From the NCBI RefSeq assembly GCF_028713855.1, contig NZ_JAQTNN010000004.1:1-64000 (forward strand): DNA of 64,000 nt. The letters are read 5' to 3'. Numbering within the stretch: the stretch's first letter is position 1; each line of letters starts with the position of its first letter. Source of the stretch: Sulfuricurvum sp. Its GTDB lineage: Bacteria > Campylobacterota > Campylobacteria > Campylobacterales > Sulfurimonadaceae. Under the pieces are notes generated by a model. The model was not told the origin of the DNA, ran no database searches, and saw only the letters and a list, made by a program, of their open reading frames with translations. Below are positions 45,600 through 54,089 of this stretch, piece by piece. A program made the position numbers and the translations under genes.

Positions 45600-46394
45600 A
45601 TGTTTTTAGAACCGATCAATTTTTCCGCAATGTACCGTGAACACAAAGCCACCACTGATTTCAAAGGAAAAACGAGCAGTGACTGGGATGAAAAATCTGC
45701 CGATATGGCGGCGTCCGTCATCAACAGTCCCTATGTGGACGATTTCATCTCCCGCATGAATATCACGGGGGACGAAGTGGTTCTCGACATCGGATGCGGA
45801 CCGGGAACCCTCGCGATCCCCTTGGCAAAACGGGTCAAAGAGGTGATCGCTATCGACTTCTCCGCCCAAATGCTCGAAGAGTTAAAAGCCTACGCCGCGC
45901 GCGAAGGGGTAACTAATATTAAAACATATCATATAGGTTGGGACGATGACTGGAGCAGTTTGCCGCTGGCTGATATTGTCGTTGCCTCACGCTCCATAGA
46001 GGTCTCTGATGTCGATACAGCGTTAGCGAAAATGTCTGCTCATGCACGCCGTGGATGTTATCTCACCTACAAAGTCGGGGGGAGTTTCGTCGATATGAAT
46101 ATCCTCGATTACATTGGTAAAAAGGTCAAAACGAAACCCGACTACTGGTACATTCCGATCATCCTCTATTCTCACGGCTACCTCCCCCGCGTCGATTACA
46201 TCGAAACAGGTCGGGGAAGCGTCCGAAGCGCCAATGAAGAGGATTTCGTCGAATCGCTGATTTGGAGTGTCCATTCACTCGATGAAGAACAGCAGTTCAA
46301 AGCACGAGAGTATTACCGTGAGGTGATTATCGGACAAAACCGCCCTCCTCGTGCTGTTAACTGGGCATTTATCGGCTGGGAAACATCGATATGA
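45600..46394 (+). CDS. Class I SAM-dependent methyltransferase
   Basis: The 264-residue protein has a Rossmann-type methyltransferase core: motif I VVLDIGCGPGTLAIPLA (about 60-76), the acidic end of strand 2 (VIAIDFSAQMLEEL) and a post-I region IKTYHIGWDDDW. An N-terminal helical extension and a C-terminal lid surround it. The substrate is unknown. It overlaps modD by 4 bp, so its product is probably tied to Mo handling, but no defined pathway includes such an enzyme that I can name. Confidence 0.8.
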   Translation: MFLEPINFSAMYREHKATTDFKGKTSSDWDEKSADMAASVINSPYVDDFISRMNITGDEVVLDIGCGPGTLAIPLAKRVKEVIAIDFSAQMLEELKAYAAREGVTNIKTYHIGWDDDWSSLPLADIVVASRSIEVSDVDTALAKMSAHARRGCYLTYKVGGSFVDMNILDYIGKKVKTKPDYWYIPIILYSHGYLPRVDYIETGRGSVRSANEEDFVESLIWSVHSLDEEQQFKAREYYREVIIGQNRPPRAVNWAFIGWETSI

Positions 46395-47239
46395 TCACTC
46401 TCAACGATTTTGAACTCGAAGCACTGCTGAGCGAGGATGTCCCCTACGGCGATCTAACGACCGCATCACTGGGGATCACCGACCAACGCGCCCGTATCAC
46501 CTTTGCTAGCCGTGAACGTCCTCTCGTCGTTTCATGTATGGAAGAGGCAGTGCGTCTGTGCGGTCTGTACGGGTTAGAGATCGATGGGTTTGTTAAATCA
46601 GGAACCCTCATCCCGCCCAAAAGTGTCTTTCTCGAAGCACACGGTGAAGCCGGAAATATCCACCGTATCTGGAAAAGTGTCCAAAACCTCCTCGATTATG
46701 CGAGCGGTATCGCTACCTATACCCGTGAAGCCGTGTTATTAGCGCATTCGATCAACCCCGATATCGTGGTCGCCACCACCCGTAAAACGACTCCGTTTAC
46801 GAAAAAAATCGCGATTAAAGCGGTCGAATCCGGCGGAGGTGTCGCACACCGTCTGGGACTCTCCGAATCAATCCTGGTGTTTGAATATCACCGTGTGTTT
46901 TTCCCATCGGATAAAGTGTTTGCGGAAGCACTAATCAAAACCAAAAAAGTAAATCCGGAGAAAAAGATCGTCATGGAAGCCGAAGACATTGCCCAAGCGC
47001 TCAAATTTGCCGCGATGGGAGCTGATATCCTCCAGCTCGAAAAACTCCCTCTGAGCAAGCTCTCCGATGCGGTACGTATCCTCCGAGCCGATTATCCCCA
47101 CATCACCCTCATCGCAACCGGAGGAATCAGTGCCAAAAATATCGCCGAATACGCGGCAACAGGTGTCGATATGATCGTCACCTCATCGCCCTACAACGCA
47201 CAACCTGCCGATATCAAAGTGAGAATAGAACTTTTATGA
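46391..47239 (+). CDS. modD: ModD (quinolinate phosphoribosyltransferase-like)
   Basis: The 282-residue protein is of the NadC fold, with EDVPYGDLTT at the start, RIWKSVQNLLDYASGIATYT, ATTRKTTPFTKKIAIKAVESGGGVAHRLGLSE and IATGGISAKNIAEYAATGVDMI. ModD proteins are NadC paralogues found in molybdate-transport operons; their reaction is not established. It overlaps both its neighbours, the methyltransferase and the TOBE gene, by 4 bp. Confidence 0.9.
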   Translation: MITLNDFELEALLSEDVPYGDLTTASLGITDQRARITFASRERPLVVSCMEEAVRLCGLYGLEIDGFVKSGTLIPPKSVFLEAHGEAGNIHRIWKSVQNLLDYASGIATYTREAVLLAHSINPDIVVATTRKTTPFTKKIAIKAVESGGGVAHRLGLSESILVFEYHRVFFPSDKVFAEALIKTKKVNPEKKIVMEAEDIAQALKFAAMGADILQLEKLPLSKLSDAVRILRADYPHITLIATGGISAKNIAEYAATGVDMIVTSSPYNAQPADIKVRIELL

Positions 47240-47637
47240 ACATCATATCCGCCACTATCACCTCCGTAACCTCCTCTGAACATCTCTCCTGTTTAGGGGT
47301 TAATGTAGAAAAAGATACTTTTTATCTTCTTCTCGCCGAAATTTCGGACGAAAACCAGTTACTGAATACTCCGGTCACTCTGGCATTTAAAGAGACCGAA
47401 GTTATCCTCTCTAAAACACGCATCGCCACCACCGCAAATATTCAGCGCGCTGTTGTTCAAACCATAGAGCGCGGAAGCATCCTTTCTCAAATCACCCTCA
47501 CCTACCATAAGACGACGCTTAGCGCTCTCGTCCCTACACTGACATTCGATACACTCAGTATTGATCAAGATGATGAAGTGTTTTGGATGGTGAGTCCAAG
47601 CGAAATATCCTTATTGAGAGAGACCCATGGAATCTGA
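47236..47637 (+). CDS. TOBE-domain molybdate-binding protein
   Basis: The 133 residues fold as two degenerate TOBE/Mop units (about 1-65 and 66-133), starting NIISATITSVTSSEHLSCLGVNVEKD. It lacks the strong SARN motif of the Mop protein at 32354, so it is a distinct member. Overlaps with modD and modB suggest that it acts with the ABC transporter, perhaps replacing part of the short ModC regulatory domain. Confidence 0.72.
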   Translation: MNIISATITSVTSSEHLSCLGVNVEKDTFYLLLAEISDENQLLNTPVTLAFKETEVILSKTRIATTANIQRAVVQTIERGSILSQITLTYHKTTLSALVPTLTFDTLSIDQDDEVFWMVSPSEISLLRETHGI

Positions 47638-48301
47638 ATTCATCAGCACGATGGTGCTGACCTTTAAACTCGCATCCATTACTACATTGATATTGCTTTT
47701 TATCGCTATTCCCCTCGCATCATTTTTGGTTTTTTCAAAAATGCGGTTCAAAAGTATCATTGAAACAGTGGTGAGCATGCCCCTCGTACTACCGCCTTCA
47801 GTTCTGGGGTTTTATCTTCTACTGGCATTCAGCCCCGCATCCGCTATCGGGAGCTTTTTAACCGAGCACGGTATCCGCTTGGCATTCAGTTTTGAGGGGT
47901 TAGTAATCGGCTCCGTCCTTTTCAGCCTCCCGTTTATGGTTCATCCGATCCAATCCGCCTTAGCCCAAGTCCCTCCATCGATCTTTGAAGCCGCCTACAC
48001 CCTCGGCAAATCAAAACTGGAGACAATGCTACGTGTTATCCTCCCCTCAATCCGTCACGGACTGATTTCGGGAATCGTCCTCGCATTCGCCCACACGGTC
48101 GGAGAGTTTGGGGTGATCCTGATGATCGGAGGAAATATCCCCGACGAAACGCGTGTTGCCTCCATCGCCATCTACGACGAAGTCGAATCGCTCAACTACG
48201 CAATGGCGCATCAATACGCTCTCACCCTCTTTATCGTGACATTCTCGATACTGCTCCTCGTCTACACCCTCAATAAAAAATCACTCGGCGGTATTCGATG
48301 A
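47627..48301 (+). CDS. modB: Molybdate ABC transporter permease
   Basis: The 224-residue inner-membrane protein has about five helices and the EAA loop EAAYTLGKSKLETMLRVILPSIRHG that contacts ModC. The MPLVLPPSVLGFYLL and HTVGEFGVILMIGG segments are typical of ModB. It overlaps the TOBE gene by 11 bp and modC by 4 bp. modA is remote, at 32783. Confidence 0.94.
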   Translation: MESEFISTMVLTFKLASITTLILLFIAIPLASFLVFSKMRFKSIIETVVSMPLVLPPSVLGFYLLLAFSPASAIGSFLTEHGIRLAFSFEGLVIGSVLFSLPFMVHPIQSALAQVPPSIFEAAYTLGKSKLETMLRVILPSIRHGLISGIVLAFAHTVGEFGVILMIGGNIPDETRVASIAIYDEVESLNYAMAHQYALTLFIVTFSILLLVYTLNKKSLGGIR

Positions 48302-49173
48302 TAGTAATTAATATTACCAAGCGTCTCGATACTGCTGAAGGCTCAATCAATGCCCATTTTGACCTTGCCATCAACGACGGCGAGTTCCTAACCCTCTTCG
48401 GTCCCTCAGGTGCCGGAAAAACGACATTGATGCGTATGATTGCCGGACTCGAAAAACCTGATGGCGGTACTATCGAAGTAGACGGAGAGGTGTGGTTTGA
48501 CGGCAGTAAGAAAATCAATCTCCCACCCCAGAAACGGAGCATCGGGTTTGTCTTCCAAGATTACGCTCTCTTCCCGACAATGAGTGTCCGGGAAAATCTC
48601 CTCTTCGCCGCCGAAAATGCACAGCAGCGTCATAATGTCGATGAGCTGATCGAACTCGTTGAACTCTCTCAACTCTCAAACCGTCTCCCCGCGACTCTCT
48701 CAGGGGGACAGAAACAGCGTGTTGCCCTTGCCCGTGCATTGGTACGTCATCCGAAGATATTGCTCCTCGATGAGCCCCTCTCGGCGCTCGACCCTTCCAT
48801 GCGCCAAAAGCTCCAAGATGAACTAAGCCTTATACATGATCGGCTCGGTGTCACAACGCTACTGGTGAGCCACGATATCGCCGAGACCGTCAAACTCTCC
48901 GATCGTCTCGCGCAGGTCGAATCAGGTCATATCAAGCGGCTCTGCTCGCCTATGGAGTTCTTTAGCCCCCAGAGCCTAAGCGGAAAACTTCAGCTAATCG
49001 GAGAGGTTCTTAAAATCGAAGAGGATACTCCGGTTTTTATCGTCACCCTGCTTGTCGGTTCTTCTATCGTCCGTACCGTTTTGAGTTCCAGTGAAGCTTC
49101 AGAGCTTACAATAGGTGGACACGCTATAATCTCGACCAAAGCGTTTAATCCGATTCTTATACCATTACCCTAA
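48298..49173 (+). CDS. modC: Molybdate ABC transporter ATPase
   Basis: The 291-residue ATPase has Walker A GPSGAGKTT (about 38-46), Q-loop FVFQDYALFP, signature LSGGQKQRVALAR and Walker B ILLLDEPLSALDP. It is about 60 residues shorter than E. coli ModC and has room for only one TOBE domain after residue 230. The separate TOBE protein encoded two genes upstream may compensate. The end is 9 bp before the SlyD-like gene. Confidence 0.94.
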   Translation: MIVINITKRLDTAEGSINAHFDLAINDGEFLTLFGPSGAGKTTLMRMIAGLEKPDGGTIEVDGEVWFDGSKKINLPPQKRSIGFVFQDYALFPTMSVRENLLFAAENAQQRHNVDELIELVELSQLSNRLPATLSGGQKQRVALARALVRHPKILLLDEPLSALDPSMRQKLQDELSLIHDRLGVTTLLVSHDIAETVKLSDRLAQVESGHIKRLCSPMEFFSPQSLSGKLQLIGEVLKIEEDTPVFIVTLLVGSSIVRTVLSSSEASELTIGGHAIISTKAFNPILIPLP

Positions 49174-49182
49174 GGAAATCTC

Positions 49183-49656
49183 ATGACCATTAAAAAAGAC
49201 TGCCTCGTTACCCTCGACTATCACATCAACGATACCGAAGGAAATCTTCTCCATGAAGAGGAAGAATCACTCGTTTATCTCCACGGTAATTACGGTCACA
49301 TCTTTCCAACCGTTGAAAAAGGGTTAGAAGGGAAAAGTATCGGCGAAACGTTTAAAATTGAACTCTCTGCGGATAAAGCATTCGGAAACTATGATCCTTC
49401 CCTCGTTATCACAGAAGCCCTCAGCGAATTACCGGTAGAGGTAAGTGTCGGAATGGAACTCGATGGGTATTTTGAAGAGGATTCTGACGATGTAATCATT
49501 TATACCGTCACCGAGATAGAGGGTGATCACGCGACACTCGATGGTAATCACCCGCTCGCCGGTATGGATCTCGTTTTCGAGGGAACCGTATTGGATATCC
49601 ATGAAGCAACCCCAGAAGAGATCAAAGAGGTGTTGGAGTTTCATCACCATCATTGA
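49183..49656 (+). CDS. FKBP-type peptidyl-prolyl isomerase, SlyD-like
   Basis: The 157-residue protein has the SlyD architecture: FKBP half (TIKKDCLVTLDYHINDTEGNLLHEEEE...LVYLHGNYGHIFPTVEKGLEGKSIGETF), an inserted flap (about 70-125) and return strand NHPLAGMDLVFEGTVLDI. It ends EFHHHH, a short histidine tail reminiscent of metal-binding SlyD tails. SlyD is a chaperone and nickel carrier. Close spacing after modC suggests cotranscription and perhaps a metalloenzyme-maturation role. Confidence 0.86.
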   Translation: MTIKKDCLVTLDYHINDTEGNLLHEEEESLVYLHGNYGHIFPTVEKGLEGKSIGETFKIELSADKAFGNYDPSLVITEALSELPVEVSVGMELDGYFEEDSDDVIIYTVTEIEGDHATLDGNHPLAGMDLVFEGTVLDIHEATPEEIKEVLEFHHHH

Positions 49657-49690
49657 TTACAAAAACATCATAGACCTCCCAATATTAAGC

Positions 49691-49696
49691 TATAAT
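49691..49696 (+). promoter_or_regulatory. -10 element of the MASE1-GGDEF gene
   Basis: TATAAT lies 29 bp before the ATG at 49726, the first recognisable promoter after modC-slyD. No -35 is clear. Confidence 0.5.
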
Positions 49697-49725
49697 GATT
49701 TTTTATCATTTCTAGCGAGGGCAGG

Positions 49726-51231
49726 ATGAACGTCCATAATCAGACAAACGCCATTAGATCCTATCCGATTTTTTTCCTTTCTCTGATAATCACATACATT
49801 GCCCTCATCAAAATCAGTCTTTATTTCACCACAATGAGTGAGGGATTATCGATTGTCTGGTTCCCAAACGGTTTATTATTAGCGGTATTTCTCTTACGCC
49901 CTATACGCGAATGGATATGGATTGTTCTAGCAATCATTCCCGCAGAAATTATCGCAGATATACCGATGTTGACCTCGCTTCAGACATTACAATTTATACT
50001 CATAAATTTAGGCGAAACATTATTTTCGGCGTATCTTCTTCGTCGTCTTTGTCCTAATGATGATAGTTTCAATAATATTCGATTTACCCTTTTGTTTATC
50101 GTTATCGCTCTGGCAATCAACCCATCGGTAAGCGCTTTTTTTACCACACTTATCTACAATACCCAAATCGAATCTCAAACCAATTTTATAGCTTTTTGGC
50201 GTATCAGCTTTTTCGGAGATTCTCTGGGTATTTTGTTTCTTACTCCGCTCATTATTTTATGGGCAGAGTACCCGAAAAAATTTCTCTTTACTCAACATCT
50301 TTTTGAATCGATACTGACCGATACGTTAGCTATTTTACTTGCTATTGCCCTCTTTTCTATCGAATTTACCCCAAGTGTTCTACCTACGACTCCTATGATT
50401 TTTATTTTAATGACATTATGGATTGTCTATCGTAACGGTCTTCGTTCAGGTATGGACATAGGGATGATTATTAGTATGATTGCCATTTATTATACTATCC
50501 GTCATCAGGGTCCGTTTGCGATTTTTGATTCGGTACAAAACACATTGTATATACAGGAATTTATCGCAGCACTTATGACATCCACCCTCTTTTTCGGCGC
50601 TTTTCTCCGTCAAATGAATGAAACCAACGCCTTACTGCTGCAATCCAATGCCGCGTTAGAATCATTAGCCCAGAATCTCGAAAATGAAGTGCTCAACAAA
50701 ACAGCCGAACTTCAAAAAGCCAATGATCTGCTTATGGAATTAGCCACTACCGACCCACTCACTCATATTTACAACCGACGCTATCTCGAAGAGAATGTTG
50801 TAAGAGAAATCGCTCAATCCATACGGCATGAATCGCCATTATCTCTGATCATCTTTGATATCGATTTTTTTAAATCCATCAATGATACATACGGTCATCA
50901 GAATGGGGATAATGTTCTAATCTATATTTCACAAAGTGTCAAAACCCGTATTCGCAAAGATGATATTTTTGCACGTATCGGAGGGGAAGAATTTGTTATT
51001 CTAATGCCCAATACCTCTGTCGAACACGCCGTCATTTTGGCAGCATCCATTAAAGAAAGTATTGCTTTATTGGTCATTCCGACGAAAAATGGATCTATAT
51101 CGTGCACGGTCAGTATGGGGGTATCCGAATTCAGCACACAGTTTGACGGGTTTAGCGAATTCCTAAATGATGCAGACATGAAACTCTATCGGGCAAAAGA
51201 GAGCGGACGTAACAAAATTATCTGGGAGTGA
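49726..51231 (+). CDS. Membrane diguanylate cyclase with MASE1 sensor domain
   Basis: The 501 residues contain an N-terminal MASE1-type integral membrane sensor with about eight helices (15-305), a coiled coil (about 305-335) and a GGDEF domain (340-501). The last has TDPLTHIYNRRYLEENV, IFDIDFFKSINDTYGHQNGD and an intact RIGGEEF loop. The MASE1 motif SIVWFPNGLLLAVFLL is visible near residue 40. It is a likely c-di-GMP producer with unknown signal. It converges with the lipoprotein gene, with only 4 bp between. Confidence 0.87.
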   Translation: MNVHNQTNAIRSYPIFFLSLIITYIALIKISLYFTTMSEGLSIVWFPNGLLLAVFLLRPIREWIWIVLAIIPAEIIADIPMLTSLQTLQFILINLGETLFSAYLLRRLCPNDDSFNNIRFTLLFIVIALAINPSVSAFFTTLIYNTQIESQTNFIAFWRISFFGDSLGILFLTPLIILWAEYPKKFLFTQHLFESILTDTLAILLAIALFSIEFTPSVLPTTPMIFILMTLWIVYRNGLRSGMDIGMIISMIAIYYTIRHQGPFAIFDSVQNTLYIQEFIAALMTSTLFFGAFLRQMNETNALLLQSNAALESLAQNLENEVLNKTAELQKANDLLMELATTDPLTHIYNRRYLEENVVREIAQSIRHESPLSLIIFDIDFFKSINDTYGHQNGDNVLIYISQSVKTRIRKDDIFARIGGEEFVILMPNTSVEHAVILAASIKESIALLVIPTKNGSISCTVSMGVSEFSTQFDGFSEFLNDADMKLYRAKESGRNKIIWE

Positions 51232-51235
51232 TGGC

Positions 51236-51838
51236 TTACTTTGACACCGTCATCATGGTATTAATGACCTTAAACGGTATCTTCTGTTTTAAAAGGGCTT
51301 GTATCTCATCATACGAATACTTTTTATAAGGGAGTTTAGCCGCTTTGATATGTGATACGATCTCTTTCTCACGCAAACGGCCGTTTCGTAATCCTTCGAT
51401 AATGTCTATCACTCTCCAGCCGCTAGGACCGACATAAAGCAGTTTTTTTTCCGACTCTTCGATCATATCAATGGCTTTTGGATTTGCGTTTAAAATCTCA
51501 CGTACTTCACGTGTTTTACTCTCTTTAACCTTTTGATTGAGCTCTTTTATCGCTGATTCTGACTTATCCGTATCTGTTTCATTGTTGAGAGAAGTTTTAT
51601 TGGATTTTTTAGTTGCATCTTTTTTTCCAACCGATTTAGCGGACGGATTTTTTTTAGGCTCAACCTTTTTTTCTATTGTTGGTGCGGGAATCGAAGTGTT
51701 TAACTCGGGAGGGGAAATTTCAATGCCCTTGTTTATTTGATTTGTATCCATACTATTTTCCATGTTGTGCGAAGAGCATCCGGTAAAAATTATAAATACA
51801 GACATAAATACAATATATTTTGTAACGTTTAGGGACAT
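51236..51838 (-). CDS. Predicted lipoprotein of unknown function
   Basis: The 200-residue protein has a lipoprotein signal (1-19, lipobox IFTGCSS). A Lys/Pro/Asn/Thr-rich low-complexity segment follows (30-115), then a helical C-terminal domain with repeated phrases (VREILNANPKAIDMIEESEKK, VIDIIEGLRNGRLREKEIVSHIKAAKLPYKKYSYDEIQALLKQKIP) that look like two short helical repeats. I do not recognise the family. It may contact peptidoglycan or another envelope partner, but nothing shows this. Confidence 0.65.
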   Translation of the reverse strand: MSLNVTKYIVFMSVFIIFTGCSSHNMENSMDTNQINKGIEISPPELNTSIPAPTIEKKVEPKKNPSAKSVGKKDATKKSNKTSLNNETDTDKSESAIKELNQKVKESKTREVREILNANPKAIDMIEESEKKLLYVGPSGWRVIDIIEGLRNGRLREKEIVSHIKAAKLPYKKYSYDEIQALLKQKIPFKVINTMMTVSK

Positions 51839-51897
51839 TCAAATTACCTATTAATTATTTTTAATATAATATAATTTTTAAGCTTATGTGCTGTTGA

Positions 51898-52758
51898 TTA
51901 AAGATCAATTCCTAATGAGCGGATAAACTGCTCAACCCTCTCGGTATAACCGCTTGGCTTGCCGAGTTCATCATTAATCTCACCATGGTTCAGCGGTTGT
52001 TCGTTCATCTCGATTCTAAGCCCCATATTAACCCCTTTTATCATAAACGGTTTGGAATTCTCACACGGTTTATCTTCACGAATACTGGAGCAGACGAGCA
52101 ACATCGGAGGTGCGGAACGATCAAGTTGATAGAGCGGAGAATCTTGCATCCAAATATCCTTATCGCTCCCAAACACATCATCGTAAAAATCGTAATGCTT
52201 CCGCTGCATTGTCTGTACCAAATCCATCGTTGCCGTATCGAGAGATATTGTACCAAGCCACGGTTGGAGACCGAGCGAAACGTATTTTTGAGGATTAGCC
52301 GAGATCAACGAGACCAAATGTGCCCCCGCAGAGTGCCCCATCAAAATTACTTTTGAAGCATCACCATCCCACGAAGCTGCATGCGACTCAACAAACGCAA
52401 GAGCCGTTGCGACATCTTCAGCTTGTTGCTGTGGAGCCACTTTCGGAACTAATCGATAATTGACCGATACAAATATAGCACCTTTAGAAACCCATCGATT
52501 CATTTTGTTTTGAACGACGTTATCCGATTTCTTATCCCCCATTTTCCATGCACCGCCGTGAACCATGACGATGATAGGAGCATTTTTAGGGTTTGAGGGG
52601 AGATAGACATCGAGAGACTGTTTTTTGTCCACGCCGTAGGCTATGTCGGTGAGTTTTTTGACCTCTTGGACAGAAGATCGTTTTTGAAACATATCGCGGA
52701 TGATTCCGGCTTCAAGACTCAATGATATAAATAACAAAACAACTATTTGCATACGCAT
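51898..52758 (-). CDS. Alpha/beta hydrolase (esterase of the BD-FAE/HSL type)
   Basis: The 286-residue secreted or periplasmic hydrolase has a signal peptide (1-17, ending LEA). The oxyanion motif MVHGGAWKMGDK is at about 67-78, the nucleophile elbow GHSAGAHLVSL places the catalytic Ser near residue 144, and a late HGEINDELG supplies the likely catalytic His. An aspartate lies in the intervening C-terminal part. The substrate is unknown. It is divergent from the DUF3592-like gene. Confidence 0.82.
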   Translation of the reverse strand: MRMQIVVLLFISLSLEAGIIRDMFQKRSSVQEVKKLTDIAYGVDKKQSLDVYLPSNPKNAPIIVMVHGGAWKMGDKKSDNVVQNKMNRWVSKGAIFVSVNYRLVPKVAPQQQAEDVATALAFVESHAASWDGDASKVILMGHSAGAHLVSLISANPQKYVSLGLQPWLGTISLDTATMDLVQTMQRKHYDFYDDVFGSDKDIWMQDSPLYQLDRSAPPMLLVCSSIREDKPCENSKPFMIKGVNMGLRIEMNEQPLNHGEINDELGKPSGYTERVEQFIRSLGIDL

Positions 52759-52803
52759 GTTTTTCCTTCATGAATAAATAATTTTTTCATACTATTAAAG
52801 TTT

Positions 52804-52809
52804 TATAAT
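52804..52809 (+). promoter_or_regulatory. -10 element before the DUF3592-like gene
   Basis: TATAAT in a very AT-rich divergent region, 38 bp before the TTG start at 52848. Confidence is limited by the base composition. Confidence 0.4.
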
Positions 52810-52847
52810 GATATATTATTATTGATAATTAATTAATAAGGTTTCTC

Positions 52848-54089
52848 TTGGCTCTAGCATTTTTTGCATTATCGATCATTTTTTTTCCTTTTATTATTGC
52901 CGCACTTATTTTCGGGGTCGAATACATGTACATTCCGCCTCTACGCATCGCATTAATCGTGATGATTGCAGGAATCTATCTATGGTTCTCAACCTTTCGA
53001 AAAAAGTATAGCGATAGACACAACGGCTATTTCGAAGATATAAATCTAATGAGTGGAATGATCGAGGGGACAACCTATTATTATACACTTGGGCATAAAA
53101 AAGATGATTCGGTAGTTTCGATAAGTATATCAATTGAAAATATCTATGGATACGATTTTTCTCTCAAATTTGAAACACCGTTTGAACGTTTTTTCAAATC
53201 TTTGGGACTTAGCACCGAATGTCAAAGCGGAGATAGTCGATTTGATGAAACTATCTATATCATCTCCGATGATGAATGGCTCTGCAACGAATTAAGCAAT
53301 AACAAATCTTTGAGAGAAGCTCTTTATTCCCTATTCTGGTCTCATCATGAAAAAGGGATAAAAGTACAAAAAATAGAGTGTTTTGACGGTCGGTTTCTTC
53401 TAAAAACTAAAAATACGACGGAAACCCTCAGCGATGATCAGGCAAAAGGATTATTTAAAACCATTGTCCCCTTGATGAAACAAGCCATAGAGCATCTCCC
53501 CTCCAAAGCAGCTCCACACCATCCGATCTATCGTGAATATTCAGGAAAGATCGCTTTTGTATTTCACACTCTTATCGTTGCACTCATCGTAAATGGTGGA
53601 ATGATGCTCTATTTTGAACATAATAACTATCTAACCTTCCCCCAGCTGAGTGATTCTTACAGCATCCTCCCAATGGGTATTGCAGTAACAATAATCTCTC
53701 TCGTCGCCATCATCGTTATCGTCTACAAATATCTGCGTCAAAGTTCCCGTTTTTCTCCTGTGTTGTTTGAGCTGTTCACATTGGGGTCTTTGGGATTATT
53801 TCTCAGTGCATTGGTAGAGATTAAAGAGGTCAATGTCTATCTCGATTCTTCTGATGCGACTACCTTTGCTTCTTCCATCACCTCAAAAGAGATACACAGC
53901 GGACGTAAAAAATCAACCACCTATTTTCTAAATCTCTACGGATGGAATAATCAGCCCATGCAACACCGTATCCAAATCGATTCAACCCTCTATCATCAGT
54001 ATAATGAAAATGATCACATTAGAGTCTATCTACATAAGGGATTTTTAGGGTATCCATGGGTTGAAAAGATTGAACAAATAACAAATTAA
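52848..54089 (+). CDS. DUF3592-like membrane protein
   Basis: The 413-residue protein has two N-terminal helices (about 1-47), a soluble domain (50-225) and three more helices (about 235-325). The C-terminal beta-rich part (FLNLYGWNNQPMQHRIQIDSTLYHQYNENDHIRVYLHKGFLGYPWV) resembles DUF3592 domains. Start is TTG with a weak AAGG site; no in-frame ATG or GTG precedes it. Its stop codon overlaps that of the convergent TPM gene. Function unknown. Confidence 0.66.
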   Translation: MALAFFALSIIFFPFIIAALIFGVEYMYIPPLRIALIVMIAGIYLWFSTFRKKYSDRHNGYFEDINLMSGMIEGTTYYYTLGHKKDDSVVSISISIENIYGYDFSLKFETPFERFFKSLGLSTECQSGDSRFDETIYIISDDEWLCNELSNNKSLREALYSLFWSHHEKGIKVQKIECFDGRFLLKTKNTTETLSDDQAKGLFKTIVPLMKQAIEHLPSKAAPHHPIYREYSGKIAFVFHTLIVALIVNGGMMLYFEHNNYLTFPQLSDSYSILPMGIAVTIISLVAIIVIVYKYLRQSSRFSPVLFELFTLGSLGLFLSALVEIKEVNVYLDSSDATTFASSITSKEIHSGRKKSTTYFLNLYGWNNQPMQHRIQIDSTLYHQYNENDHIRVYLHKGFLGYPWVEKIEQITN

